NCBI GenBank assembly: GCA_001295775.1
Contig: LJIA01000002.1
Span: forward strand, 124,001 to 188,000
Direction: 5' to 3'
From: a beta proteobacterium AAP99
GTDB taxonomy: Bacteria; Pseudomonadota; Gammaproteobacteria; Burkholderiales; Burkholderiaceae_C
DNA: 64,000 nt
The stretch's first letter is position 1. Each line of letters begins with the position of its first letter. A program made the translations under genes and the position numbers. Positions 1-8,844 of this stretch are shown piece by piece. The notes below the pieces were generated by a model. The model did no database searches. It saw only the letters and a program-made list of their open reading frames with translations, and had not been told where the DNA came from.

Positions 1-4
1 AACG

Positions 5-940
5 ATGAAGGCCATGAACTCACTGATGCAATCGAACGTCCCGCAGCAACGCCTGGGATTCATCGGGGCCGGACGGGTGGCACAGACCCTGGCCCGCGCC
101 GCGCAGCAGGCGGGCTGGACGGTGAGTCACGTGGCCAGCCGCCACGCGGAACACGCTCAGGCCCTGGCCGCTGCACTGCCCGACTGCACGGCAGACAGCG
201 CGCCGGCGGTGGTGGCCCGCTGCGATCTCGTGCTGCTCACGGTCAGCGATGACGCGATCGCCACGGTCTGCGCAAGCCTGCCCTGGCGGGCCGGTCAGGC
301 CGCGATCCACTGCAGCGGCGCAACCGAGGTCTCTGCCCTCGCACCCGCCGCCGCAGCTGGCGCCTCGACCGGCGGCTTTCACCCGCTCACCGTCTTCGCG
401 GACCCGGCAGCCACGCTACCCAGCCTGCCCGGCTGCACCGTGGCGATCGAGGCCCAGGATCCGCTGAAGCGCATTCTGGAGCAACTTGCGCAGGACCTGC
501 AGCTGCGCCCCCTCAGCCTTCCCCCTGGCGCACGGGCGCGCTACCACGCCGCCGCCCACTACGCGGGCGCCTTTCTCAATGCCCTGCTGGGCGATGCTGC
601 GCGCCTTTGGGCCAGCTTTGGCGCCACCGAGGCGCAGATGCTCGCCGCGCTGGCCCCGCTGGCACGCAGCACCCTGAATGCAGCGCAGGCCGGGGGCCTT
701 GCAGGCAGCCTGCCGGGCGTCGTGTCGCGCGGGGATGTCGGCACGCTGGCCAAGCACCTGCGGGCGCTGGACGATCTGCCTGAACCGGATCTCGCGGCGC
801 TGTACCGCACGCTCGCACTGCGCACGCTGGAGACTGCACGCCGTGCCGGCCGACTGGATCCCGCACAGGTGGCCGCGATTGAAGCGCTACTGCGCTCGGA
901 TCAGCAGCTCGTCCAGACGGGCCGTGAGTCCGTCCAGTGA
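5..940 (+). CDS. Rossmann-like DUF2520 dehydrogenase
   Basis: This 311-residue protein has an N-terminal NAD(P)-binding Rossmann fold with the motif GFIGAGRVAQTLARAA near residues 18-33. A C-terminal helical half of the DUF2520 type follows (GGFHPLTVFAD near residue 120, then AAAHYAGAFLNAL). Both parts and the order match the family related to 6-phosphogluconate dehydrogenase and pyrroline-5-carboxylate reductase. The substrate of this family is not established, so only an NAD(P)-dependent oxidoreductase role is inferred. The first ATG is 5 bases from the window edge; a second ATG at 14 is an equally good start, and an upstream start outside the window cannot be excluded. Its last 54 bases overlap the 3' end of the convergent kinase gene. 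Confidence 0.85.
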   Translation: MKAMNSLMQSNVPQQRLGFIGAGRVAQTLARAAQQAGWTVSHVASRHAEHAQALAAALPDCTADSAPAVVARCDLVLLTVSDDAIATVCASLPWRAGQAAIHCSGATEVSALAPAAAAGASTGGFHPLTVFADPAATLPSLPGCTVAIEAQDPLKRILEQLAQDLQLRPLSLPPGARARYHAAAHYAGAFLNALLGDAARLWASFGATEAQMLAALAPLARSTLNAAQAGGLAGSLPGVVSRGDVGTLAKHLRALDDLPEPDLAALYRTLALRTLETARRAGRLDPAQVAAIEALLRSDQQLVQTGRESVQ

Positions 941-3900
941 CAACGGCTTGGTCCAGAAGTCCGCAAAGCCTGCAGCCAGCGCGCGATCCCGGTCCTCGGC
1001 CATGGCGCTCGCGGTGAGCGTGACGATCGGCACGCCGTTCAACATCGGTTCACGCCGCAAGGCCTCCAGCACGCCGTAGCCATCCATATCCGGCAGATGC
1101 AGGTCAACCACGATGAGGTCCGGCGGATCGGCGATTGCCGAGCGCACGCCCTCGCTCCCGGTGGCGGCGCAGCGCAAGGCCACGTTCGGGCGCGACATCA
1201 GCAGGCCCTCGAACACTGCACGGTTCAAGGCGTTGTCCTCGATGTAGAGCACCTTGCCCTTCGCACGCTCAGCCGGTGCGGCACCCTCGGGAACGGCGCG
1301 CGCATCGGAACGCGGCGCTGCGGACGCCGGCACGCGGCGCAAGGTGAGCGTGAAGCAGGATCCCTGGCCCTCAGCGCTCTGCACATCGAGGCGTGCATCC
1401 ATCAGCTCGGCCAGCTTGCGGGTGATGACGAGACCGATGCCGACACCCTCGATGCCGGACGTCTCCATGCCCAGCCGGTCAAACGGTCGGAACAGCCGCC
1501 GCTGCTGCTCGACACTCATGCCCCTTCCGGTGTCGCGCACGGCAAGACGAATCAGCTGCTCGTCCTGGTCGATCTCGACGCGCACCTGACCGCCGGCGCG
1601 GTTGTACTTGATGGCGTTGGTGATCAGATTGGAGAGCACCTGCTTGAGTCGGGTGGCGTCCGCATGCACATGCCAGCCTGCACCGATAAGCAGGGGCAGC
1701 TCGATGCTCACACTGGCCTTCCGCGCCATGGGCTCGAGCAGTGTGCCGATCTCGCGCACGATGGCGCCCAGTTCGATCGCCGTGCACTGCACCATGCCCT
1801 GGGACGCATCGATGCGCGACAGCTCGAGCACTTCATTGATCATCTCCAGCAGATGCCAGCCTGCAGACTCGATGCTCTGCAGATGATTGCGCTGCGGCAG
1901 GCTCAGGGTCTGGGCGGGGTCATGCAGCAGCAGCTGCGAGAAGCCGAGGATGGCGTTGAGCGGTGTGCGCAGCTCATGGCTCATGCGCGACAGGAACTCG
2001 TTCTTGGCCTGGTTCTCGCGCACGGCAATCTCGCGCTCACGGCGGTCACGCTCGGCCTGGGCCACATCAGTCACGTCCCAGTTCACGCCAATGATGATGC
2101 GTTCACCCCGTGCGTTGCGCGAGACCATGCCGCGCGAGGCCATGCTGCGTTCCTGCCCGTCGGCGCGCCGGATGCTGAACTCGCGGGTGAGCTGCTGATC
2201 GGGCTGGGCACTGGCAAGCAGCGCCCGCACGGCCTCGCGTTCGGCTGCATCGACGGCGGCGTGCCAGACCTCGGCAGGCGAGCGGCCACTGGCGCGAGGT
2301 TCACCATAGAGCTCGAACATCTGTGCGTCCCACCAGCTCTCGCGGCGGTCCACGTTGTGCTCGAAGATGCCGATGCGCGCCGTCTGCGTAGCCAGGGACA
2401 GTCGGTCCAGCGCGCTGCGCAGCTCCAGCTCGATGCTGCGCTCATAGGTGATGTCGCGCTCGGTGCCGACGAGCTTGATCACCTTGCCCGACGCATCGCG
2501 CACCGCGGCTGCGTTCAGGCGCAGCAGACGGCTGACGCCATCGGCGCGCCTGATCCGGTAGACCAGGCCGCGCGTCTGACCATCGTTCGCGACGGCGTCG
2601 AGCAGGGCGCTGTAGCGCGCGAGATCCTCCGGCTCGACCTGCTCGTCCATCCGGGTCTTGCTGAGCTGCATTTGACGCTCGCCCAGGCCCCAGATGCGCA
2701 TGACCTGTGCGTCGTTGTCAAACAGGCCACTGGCGGGATCAAACTCCCAGAAGCCGATGCCCGACGAACTGGCCGCCAACTGCAGGCGCTGGTTGATGCT
2801 CTGCTCGGCTTCAAGCGCCACGCGAATCTCGGTGACGTCGGACGCGACACCGATCACCGAAAGCAGGCGGCCCGCAGCGTCGCGCTGGGCGCGGCTGCGC
2901 GTCTGCAGATGACGGATGCTGCCGTCAGGAAGGCGCACCCGGTACTCCACCAGTACCACCTCGTCAGTGTTGAAGCTGGCGTCCCGGGCCCGTTCGACCT
3001 GCGCGCGGTCTTCGGGCAGCACGCCGTGGATCGCGGCGTCCAGGGTCCAGGTCTGGTTCGGGTCCAGGCCGTAGAGCTCGTAGGCCCGGGCGTTGGCAGT
3101 GATGAGATTGGTTGCCGCATCCAGGCGCCAGATGCCGACACCGCCGATGTTGGCGGCCAGATCCAGTTGCTCGGCCAGGGCCTGGCTTTCCAGGGCCAGC
3201 CGATAGCCCGGCGTGTTATCGGTCACCAGGCCGACGGCATGCACCGGAACCCCGTCGGCATCCACCTCGGCTTCCCACACCGAACGCAGTGCGACGATGC
3301 GCCCGTCATCGTGGCGGATGCGATAGAACGCCTCCGCAATGCCGCCGCTGCGCAAGGACTCCGCCCATACGGCGCGCGCGCGCTCGCGGTCGCCCTCGAT
3401 GAAGCGGGCGCTGGCCTCATCAAAGCTCGGCACCGGCCCGGCGGGATCGAAGCCGAACAGCTCGAACATGCGAGCATCCCACTGACCCTGGCCGGTGCGC
3501 AGATCCCGCTCCCAGAAAGCCGCATGGCCGGCATGGTTGGCAAGCCGCAGGCGGTGTTCCAGTCGCTGGCGCGTCTGCATGACGGCCGAGATGTCCTGGA
3601 AGGTACCCACCACAGCCACAGGCTGCCCGGCCAGCTCGATGCGTTGGCCGGCGGATCGCACCCAGACCACACGGCCATCCGCCCGGCGCAGCTCGTTCTC
3701 GATGATGAAGGGTGTTCCGTCCTGGATGCAGGCCATCAATGCCGGCTCGAGCAGCTCGCGTGCCCTGGGGGTGTAGTAGGAGATCGCCTGCTCGACCGTG
3801 AGCTGCGGGCCATCGGGATCCAGCCCATAGATCTCGAACACTTGCCGATCCCAGTGGTGAAAGCCGGAGATGAGATCGATCTCCCACAGGCCCACGCCCG

Positions 3901-4330
3901 CCATGCGCTGCACGCAGTTCAGCAGCGCATCGCCGCGCAGCAGTTGCACGTGCGCATGGTCGTCTTCGTGCAGGAGGTCCAGATGGCCCGCCGCCCCAGA
4001 GGGCGTTTGCCGGCCGCTGAGCGCCACTTCGATCGGGCCGGCCGGCAGGTTCAGCTGCACGCTGATCTCGAAGCTGCGTCGGTCGCGCATGCAGGCATCG
4101 AGTGTCGCGCGCAGCATGCCGCGCTGAACCTCGGGCACCAGGCGCAGAAAGCCTTCCAGCGAGTTCAGCGTGACCAGCGGCGCCAGCGCACCGTGTTGCG
4201 GTGCCCAGAGGCGCAGCGCGCCGCTACCGCGCTCCAGACTCCAGAGGGCGGCGTCCAGGCTGTCGAGCGCTGCGCGCAGATCGGGGTCCGCCTCGGAGGC
4301 GGCCAACGTGAAGGAATCGGAGCGTGCCAT
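887..4330 (-). CDS. Multi-PAS hybrid sensor histidine kinase/response regulator
   Basis: This 1147-residue cytoplasmic sensor shows no signal peptide or membrane segment. A degenerate N-terminal sensor region (about 1-130) precedes five tandem PAS domains at about 131-255, 260-385, 390-510, 515-640 and 645-765. Each starts with a GxxxWE/D-like strand and ends with a DIT/DVT-type PAC motif. A HisKA domain follows, with the phosphoacceptor histidine in FLSRMSHELRTPLNAILGF (about 775). The HATPase domain has the N-box NLITNAIKYN and G-box DTGRGMS. The C-terminal receiver domain has its acceptor aspartate in VVDLHLPDMDG. The ligand is unknown. A separate effector would be expected, since the receiver has no output domain, and none is nearby. 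The gene stands alone on its strand and ends in an antisense overlap with its neighbour. Confidence 0.92.
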   Translation of the reverse strand: MARSDSFTLAASEADPDLRAALDSLDAALWSLERGSGALRLWAPQHGALAPLVTLNSLEGFLRLVPEVQRGMLRATLDACMRDRRSFEISVQLNLPAGPIEVALSGRQTPSGAAGHLDLLHEDDHAHVQLLRGDALLNCVQRMAGVGLWEIDLISGFHHWDRQVFEIYGLDPDGPQLTVEQAISYYTPRARELLEPALMACIQDGTPFIIENELRRADGRVVWVRSAGQRIELAGQPVAVVGTFQDISAVMQTRQRLEHRLRLANHAGHAAFWERDLRTGQGQWDARMFELFGFDPAGPVPSFDEASARFIEGDRERARAVWAESLRSGGIAEAFYRIRHDDGRIVALRSVWEAEVDADGVPVHAVGLVTDNTPGYRLALESQALAEQLDLAANIGGVGIWRLDAATNLITANARAYELYGLDPNQTWTLDAAIHGVLPEDRAQVERARDASFNTDEVVLVEYRVRLPDGSIRHLQTRSRAQRDAAGRLLSVIGVASDVTEIRVALEAEQSINQRLQLAASSSGIGFWEFDPASGLFDNDAQVMRIWGLGERQMQLSKTRMDEQVEPEDLARYSALLDAVANDGQTRGLVYRIRRADGVSRLLRLNAAAVRDASGKVIKLVGTERDITYERSIELELRSALDRLSLATQTARIGIFEHNVDRRESWWDAQMFELYGEPRASGRSPAEVWHAAVDAAEREAVRALLASAQPDQQLTREFSIRRADGQERSMASRGMVSRNARGERIIIGVNWDVTDVAQAERDRREREIAVRENQAKNEFLSRMSHELRTPLNAILGFSQLLLHDPAQTLSLPQRNHLQSIESAGWHLLEMINEVLELSRIDASQGMVQCTAIELGAIVREIGTLLEPMARKASVSIELPLLIGAGWHVHADATRLKQVLSNLITNAIKYNRAGGQVRVEIDQDEQLIRLAVRDTGRGMSVEQQRRLFRPFDRLGMETSGIEGVGIGLVITRKLAELMDARLDVQSAEGQGSCFTLTLRRVPASAAPRSDARAVPEGAAPAERAKGKVLYIEDNALNRAVFEGLLMSRPNVALRCAATGSEGVRSAIADPPDLIVVDLHLPDMDGYGVLEALRREPMLNGVPIVTLTASAMAEDRDRALAAGFADFWTKPLSLDGLTARLDELLIRAQ

Positions 4331-4430
4331 GTCCAGCAGGCGGGCCCATGCCCGCGCCCGGCAAGACTAGCAACCGCCTGCGCAAACCACCAGCGCGGGA
4401 AAGCCGGAATCGACGGGCTGCGCTGGCATT

Positions 4431-5945
4431 TCAGTCAATCTCGAAACGGATGCCCTGGGCCAGCGGCAGGCTGCTGCCGTAGTTGAAGGTGTTGGTGGCG
4501 CGGCGCATGTAGATCTTCCAGGCGTCCGAGCCGCTTTCGCGGCCGCCGCCGGTGTCTTTCTCGCCGCCGAAGGCGCCGCCGATCTCGGCGCCACTGGTGC
4601 CGATGTTGACGTTGGCAATTCCGCAGTCGCTGCCTTCGTCACTGACGAAGCGCTCGGCCTCGCGCATGTCGTTCGTGAAGATGGCCGAGGACAGGCCGTG
4701 GTTCACGGCGTTGTTCAGGGCGATCGCCTCGCTCACGTCGCCTTCGTACTTAATCACGTAGAGAATCGGCGCAAAGGTCTCATGGCAGACCACGGCCGTC
4801 TGCGACGGCATCTCCACGATCGCGGGTTGGACGTAGTAGGCGTCTGCGCCCAGCTCGGTGAACACGCGCTCGCCGCCCGTGACGCTGCCGCACTGGGCGC
4901 GCGCGTCATCCAGCGCACGCTGCATGGCTTCGAAGGCCTGCTTGTCGATCAGCGGGCCGACCAGGGTGCCTTCGGCCACCGGCGAGCCGATCGGCAGCTT
5001 GCCGTAGATCTGCTTGAGGCGCGGCACCAGTTGCCCGTACACACTTGAGTGGACCAGCAGGCGGCGCAGCGTGGTGCAGCGCTGGCCGGCCGTGCCCACA
5101 GCAGAGAAGGTGGCCGCACGCTCGACGATCTTGAGGTCCGCGCTCGGCGCAATGATGGCGGCGTTGTTGCCACCCAGCTCCAGCAGGCTGCGCGCAAAGC
5201 GCTTGGCACAGGCCTCGCCCACGGCACGGCCCATGCGCGTGGAGCCGGTGGCCGACACCAGCGGGAAGCGCGCATCGTTCACCAGCTGTTCGCCGAGTTC
5301 GCGCCCGCCTTGCAACACCACGGACAGGCCCGCTGGCGCACGGCCGAAGCGCTGGGCAGCCCGCTCAAAGATGGCCTGGGTGGCCAGGGCCGTGAGCGGC
5401 GTCTTTTCGCTCGGCTTCCAGACGATGCTGTTGCCGCAGACCAGGGCCAGCGCGGCGTTCCAGCTCCACACCGCCACCGGGAAGTTGAAGGCACTGATGA
5501 TCAGCGTGGGGCCCAGCGGGTGCCAGGTTTCCATCATGCGGTGCTCGGCGCGTTCGCTCTGAATCGTCAGGCCGTAGAGCTGACGCGACAGGCCGACGGC
5601 GAAGTCGCAGATGTCGATCATTTCCTGCACTTCGCCGAGACCTTCCTGCAGGATCTTGCCGGCTTCGATCGACACCAGCTGGCCGAGCGCGGCCTTTGAC
5701 GCGCGCAGCTCTTCGCCCAGCAGACGCACCAGCTCGCCTCGCTGCGGTGCCGGCAGCTTGCGCCAGGCGCGGAAGGCGTCGGCGCTCTTGGCGACAGCGG
5801 CATCCGCCTGCTCGCGTGTGGCCGTGGCCACCGGGCCGATCGTTTCGCCTGTGATCGGCGTGCGGGCGATCAGATCGTGCGCGCCGGCCGTGGCAGGCAG
5901 GGTGACGCCGAGTTCGGCGAGCAGCTTCAGGGTGTCTTGCTTCAT
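4431..5945 (-). CDS. amaB: L-aminoadipate-semialdehyde dehydrogenase (ALDH7 family)
   Basis: This 504-residue NAD-dependent aldehyde dehydrogenase most resembles the ALDH7 (antiquitin/AmaB) branch, which oxidises alpha-aminoadipate semialdehyde to 2-aminoadipate in lysine breakdown. Visible family features are the active-site glutamate in LELGGNNAAI, the catalytic cysteine in GTAGQRCTTLRRL, the HPLGPTLIISAFNFP coenzyme segment and the C-terminal GGAFGGEKDTGGGRE stretch. The ATG at 5945 (MKQDTLKLLAELG) fits the family length; an in-frame start 14 codons upstream would add an Arg/Pro-rich stretch that does not look native. The next gene upstream on the same strand is a saccharopine-dehydrogenase-type enzyme, which supports the lysine assignment. 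The two are separated by 230 bp containing a dispersed repeat. The substrate is inferred. Confidence 0.87.
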   Translation of the reverse strand: MKQDTLKLLAELGVTLPATAGAHDLIARTPITGETIGPVATATREQADAAVAKSADAFRAWRKLPAPQRGELVRLLGEELRASKAALGQLVSIEAGKILQEGLGEVQEMIDICDFAVGLSRQLYGLTIQSERAEHRMMETWHPLGPTLIISAFNFPVAVWSWNAALALVCGNSIVWKPSEKTPLTALATQAIFERAAQRFGRAPAGLSVVLQGGRELGEQLVNDARFPLVSATGSTRMGRAVGEACAKRFARSLLELGGNNAAIIAPSADLKIVERAATFSAVGTAGQRCTTLRRLLVHSSVYGQLVPRLKQIYGKLPIGSPVAEGTLVGPLIDKQAFEAMQRALDDARAQCGSVTGGERVFTELGADAYYVQPAIVEMPSQTAVVCHETFAPILYVIKYEGDVSEAIALNNAVNHGLSSAIFTNDMREAERFVSDEGSDCGIANVNIGTSGAEIGGAFGGEKDTGGGRESGSDAWKIYMRRATNTFNYGSSLPLAQGIRFEID

Positions 5946-6060
5946 GGCGGGCCTCGGGGCAGGGCAGCGGGTGCGGGCCGACTGCAATCAATCAATGGAA
6001 GGTCGTCAGGCTAGCGGACGCGTCGTGGCGCGCTGATCCATCGGTGCCGCCAGCACAATT

Positions 6061-6150
6061 TCTGAAGACGCTTTCCGCTTGTCTGGTGCGGTTCTTCAGC
6101 CATTTTGGTCTGGAGAACCTCATGAAATGGACTTCTACGTTTCCGGGTGC
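6061..6150 (-). repeat. Dispersed stem-loop repeat, copy A
   Basis: This copy carries the shared box CTTTCCGCTTGTCTG at 6071-6085, followed by a hairpin. The arms are 6090-6099 (GGTTCTTCAG) and 6110-6119 (CTGGAGAACC), with inner CCA/TGG around a TTT loop. Closely related sequences lie at 9451-9550, 21121-21209 and 39478-39560. It ends 26 bases from the stop codon of the leftward saccharopine-dehydrogenase-type gene, so it lies in that gene's 3' untranslated region. No T-tract follows, so it is not an obvious intrinsic terminator. Confidence 0.8.
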
Positions 6151-6175
6151 GGGCTGGATTGATCAGAACACTGAC

Positions 6176-7267
6176 TCAGGAGATGGACTCCACCCGGCCG
6201 CTTTCCTCATACGCGCGGCCAAAGCGGTTGGCGAGGAAGTCGGCGAGCTGAATCTGCTCCTGGCGGATGAAGCCGGTCTTGGGCAGCTTGCCTTCGCGGA
6301 ACAGGTCCACGGCGCAGCAGATGCCCGCGGCGGTGGTGATCTGGATGGCCGACAGGGGCTTTGCGCCGCGCTCGGCAAAGATCTTGCGCGCGAACACTTC
6401 CTGCACATAGGCGCCGTTCTTCTCGCCGCTGACGGTGATGAACACCAGCACCACGTCCTGCATGGTGGTGGGCACGCTCTTGCGCATGATGTTCTTGAGC
6501 GTCTCCTGATCCTCGGACAGACGCAGCTCCTGCAGCAGCACCTTCATGAGCGCGTTGTGGCCGGGGTAGCGCACGCTCTTGTAGTCAAGGTTGCGCACAC
6601 GGCCGCTGAGCGTGTCGCACAGGGTGCCCAGGCCGCCGGAGGTGTTGAAGGCTTCGTACTCGACGCCGTCCAGGGAGAAATGCTCCATGCCTTCGAGTGC
6701 CTGCAGCTCCGTGAGGCGGCCCTCATGGATGGCCTCGCAGGGGTGGCAGTACTCGTTGATCAAGCCGTCCACGCTCCAGGTCAGGTTGTACTTGAGCGAG
6801 TTGGTCGGAAACGCCGGCAGCGCGCCCACACGCATCTTGATCTCGTCGATGGTGTCGAAGGCCTGCGCCAGCGAATGCGCGGCAATGCCGATGAAGCCGG
6901 GCGCCAGACCGCACTGCGGCATGAATGCGGTCTTGGCGTCCTTGGCCATGGCCATGATGGCCTTGGTGGCGGCCACGTCTTCGGTCAGGTCGAAGTAGTG
7001 CACGCCGGTGGCCTTGGCGGCCTGAGCCACCTTGATGGCCATGTGATACGGCAGGGCGTTGATGACCGCATCGTGCCTGGCGAGCACGGCCTTCAGCGCG
7101 GCGTCATCCTCGGTGTCCACCACGGCAGTCTTGACGCCAAAGGGCTTGAGCTTTTCCAGCGGCGCGGCGATCTGATCCACCACGGTCAGCTGGTAGTCGC
7201 CGCTTTCGGTCAGCAGGCGGGTGATGGTCTGGCCGATGTGACCGGCGCCAAGCAGGACGATCTTCAT
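6176..7267 (-). CDS. Saccharopine dehydrogenase-type oxidoreductase (lysine catabolism)
   Basis: This 363-residue protein begins with an NAD(P)-binding Rossmann motif (MKIVLLGAGHIGQTITRLL) and continues with the saccharopine dehydrogenase catalytic/C-terminal fold (QCGLAPGFIGIAAHSLA, then GTLCDTLSGRVRNLDYKS). The length fits single-domain bacterial members. In related bacteria such enzymes act with aminoadipate-semialdehyde dehydrogenase, either on saccharopine or directly as a lysine dehydrogenase; the sequence alone does not decide which. The next gene downstream on the same strand is an AmaB-like aldehyde dehydrogenase, and a divergent Lrp-family regulator starts 165 bp upstream. The three genes together look like a lysine-degradation unit. 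Confidence 0.87.
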   Translation of the reverse strand: MKIVLLGAGHIGQTITRLLTESGDYQLTVVDQIAAPLEKLKPFGVKTAVVDTEDDAALKAVLARHDAVINALPYHMAIKVAQAAKATGVHYFDLTEDVAATKAIMAMAKDAKTAFMPQCGLAPGFIGIAAHSLAQAFDTIDEIKMRVGALPAFPTNSLKYNLTWSVDGLINEYCHPCEAIHEGRLTELQALEGMEHFSLDGVEYEAFNTSGGLGTLCDTLSGRVRNLDYKSVRYPGHNALMKVLLQELRLSEDQETLKNIMRKSVPTTMQDVVLVFITVSGEKNGAYVQEVFARKIFAERGAKPLSAIQITTAAGICCAVDLFREGKLPKTGFIRQEQIQLADFLANRFGRAYEESGRVESIS

Positions 7268-7432
7268 GGTGGGGTTCTCTGTGCTGTGGTGATGTGGCCT
7301 GCACGACAGATGCAGGCAATGGCGCGCAGTCTAGAGAGGGCTGCTGACGATATGAAGGCGCAAACTGGCTAATTCGGTAGGTAAACGAGACAATATGTAT
7401 TTGCTTTGCAGCCAAAGTGATCATATCGCGCC
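7268..7432. promoter_or_regulatory. Divergent lysine-gene/lrp promoter region with nested inverted repeats
   Basis: This 165-bp space separates the leftward saccharopine-dehydrogenase-type gene from the rightward Lrp regulator. Close to the regulator start, ATATG (7393-7397) pairs with CATAT (7422-7426), and inside this CTTTG (7404-7408) pairs with CAAAG (7413-7417). The nested, AT-rich arrangement is a candidate Lrp/AsnC operator that could serve both directions. I see no convincing -35/-10 pair, so the promoter positions are not assigned. Confidence 0.5.
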
Positions 7433-7876
7433 ATGAGTACCTCGACCGACGCCACCGACCGCGCCCTGCTCGCCCTTCTTCAGGCCAACGCCCGCGAGAG
7501 CGTGACGACGCTCGCCAAGAAGCTCGGCGTGGCCCGCACCACGGTGCTGGCGCGCATGCAGAAGCTGGAAGCCGCCGGCGTGATCACCGGCTACAGCGTT
7601 CGGATCAATCGGGCGGGTGTGGAGGCCGGGCTGAGCGCCTATGTGGGCCTGACGGTGGAACCCAAGCGCGGGCGCGATGTGGTCAAGCGCCTGGGCAAGC
7701 TGCCGGAGGTGGCGCTGCTGGCCTCCGTGAGCGGCGAGTTCGACTACCTGGCGCTGGTGCGCGCTGCGTCGAGCAACCAGCTCGACGCGCTGCTCGACGA
7801 GATCGGCGAGCTGGACGGCGTGGTCAAGACCACCAGCGCGGTGGTGCTGGCCGAGAAGCTCAACCGGCTCGGGTAG
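7433..7876 (+). CDS. Lrp/AsnC family transcriptional regulator
   Basis: This 147-residue protein has the standard two-part Lrp layout. The N-terminal winged helix-turn-helix (DRALLALLQANARESVTTLA through ARTTVLARMQKLEAAGVITG, about 8-52) is followed by a C-terminal RAM/AsnC ligand-binding domain (AYVGLTVEP, then EVALLASVSGEFDYLALVRA). Such proteins usually sense amino acids and regulate adjacent metabolic genes. It is transcribed away from a saccharopine-dehydrogenase-type gene and an AmaB-like dehydrogenase. The simplest inference is a local regulator of lysine catabolism. The ligand and the sign of regulation cannot be read from the sequence. Confidence 0.92.
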   Translation: MSTSTDATDRALLALLQANARESVTTLAKKLGVARTTVLARMQKLEAAGVITGYSVRINRAGVEAGLSAYVGLTVEPKRGRDVVKRLGKLPEVALLASVSGEFDYLALVRAASSNQLDALLDEIGELDGVVKTTSAVVLAEKLNRLG

Positions 7877-8004
7877 CTGCCGCGGATCATTCGGCATTCA
7901 TGGCAGGCCGACAGCCGGTGTTCAGCCAGCGTGAGCGCGCTGCCGCTAGGCTCTGCGGCTGCCTGTCTGCCAACCCGCGGGCCTCCCGTGCCTGACTGCT
8001 TTCA

Positions 8005-8841
8005 ATGACGCTTGTTGATCTCTGTGTGCTGGCCCTGATCCAGGGCTTGTGTGAACTGCTGCCGGTGTCCAGCTCGGCCCACGTGATTCTGGCCGAGCGC
8101 CTGTTCGGTCTGGACCCGACCACGCCGGAGATGACCCTGCTGCTGGTGATGCTGCACACGGGCACCATGTTCGCCGTCATCGTTTACTTCTGGGCCGATT
8201 GGAAGCAGCACTTCTTCTCATCACGCGCTGCGCTGCGCGAGGCCGCCGTGCAGATCACGCTGGCCACCGCGGCCACGGCGGTGATCGGCCTGCTGCTGCT
8301 CAAGGGTCTCGAACATCTGCTGCAGCAACCCGGCCTGCAGCCGGAACAGTTGTTCGGTAACACCCGCTTGATTGCCGGCGCACTCGCGGCGGTGGGGGTG
8401 CTGATCATCGTTGCCGGGCTGCGCGCGCCCGGCGAACGGCCGCTGGGCCGTGCCGAAGCGCTGACCATGGGGGCGGTGCAGGGTCTGTGCCTGCCGTTTC
8501 GCGGCTTCTCGCGTTCGGGCGCAACCATTTCCAGCGCCATGCTCATGAGGGTGCAGCGCAGCCGGGCCGAGGCCTTCAGCTTTGCCATGGCGGTGGTGCT
8601 CACGCCGCCACTGATCGTGCGCCAGGTGCTGCGCCTGATCCGTGCGCAAGCCCAGCGCGGGCCACTTGCCGCCAAGCAGTGGCTGCATCTCGCCACGCCG
8701 AGCCTTGCGGGCGCCGTGCTCGCCTTCCTCGCCGGCCTGCTGGCCCTGCGTTGGCTGTCCGCCTGGCTGGAGCACGGCCGCTGGCACTACTTCGGCATCT
8801 ACTGCCTATGTTTGTCTGTAGTGGTGTTCGTTGCGGGCTAG
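8005..8841 (+). CDS. uppP: Undecaprenyl-diphosphate phosphatase UppP/BacA
   Basis: This 278-residue integral membrane protein belongs to the BacA/UppP family, which dephosphorylates undecaprenyl diphosphate to recycle the lipid carrier for peptidoglycan and other envelope polymers. Both family signatures are present: the glutamate-containing QGLCELLPVSSSAHVILAE near residues 13-31 and the arginine/serine motif FRGFSRSGATISSAM near residue 168. Wording in both motifs departs slightly from the common form (GLCE for GLTE, FRGFSRSGAT for IPGTSRSGAT), but the charged catalytic residues are kept. About seven to eight hydrophobic segments are visible. It stands alone, with its 3' end facing the Mrp operon. 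Confidence 0.9.
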   Translation: MTLVDLCVLALIQGLCELLPVSSSAHVILAERLFGLDPTTPEMTLLLVMLHTGTMFAVIVYFWADWKQHFFSSRAALREAAVQITLATAATAVIGLLLLKGLEHLLQQPGLQPEQLFGNTRLIAGALAAVGVLIIVAGLRAPGERPLGRAEALTMGAVQGLCLPFRGFSRSGATISSAMLMRVQRSRAEAFSFAMAVVLTPPLIVRQVLRLIRAQAQRGPLAAKQWLHLATPSLAGAVLAFLAGLLALRWLSAWLEHGRWHYFGIYCLCLSVVVFVAG

Positions 8842-8844
8842 CGT

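Noticed and set aside
1097-4486. A very long open frame on the strand opposite the multi-PAS kinase
   Set aside because: It is His/Leu/Gln-rich with no domain, and mirrors the high-GC antisense of a well-supported kinase.
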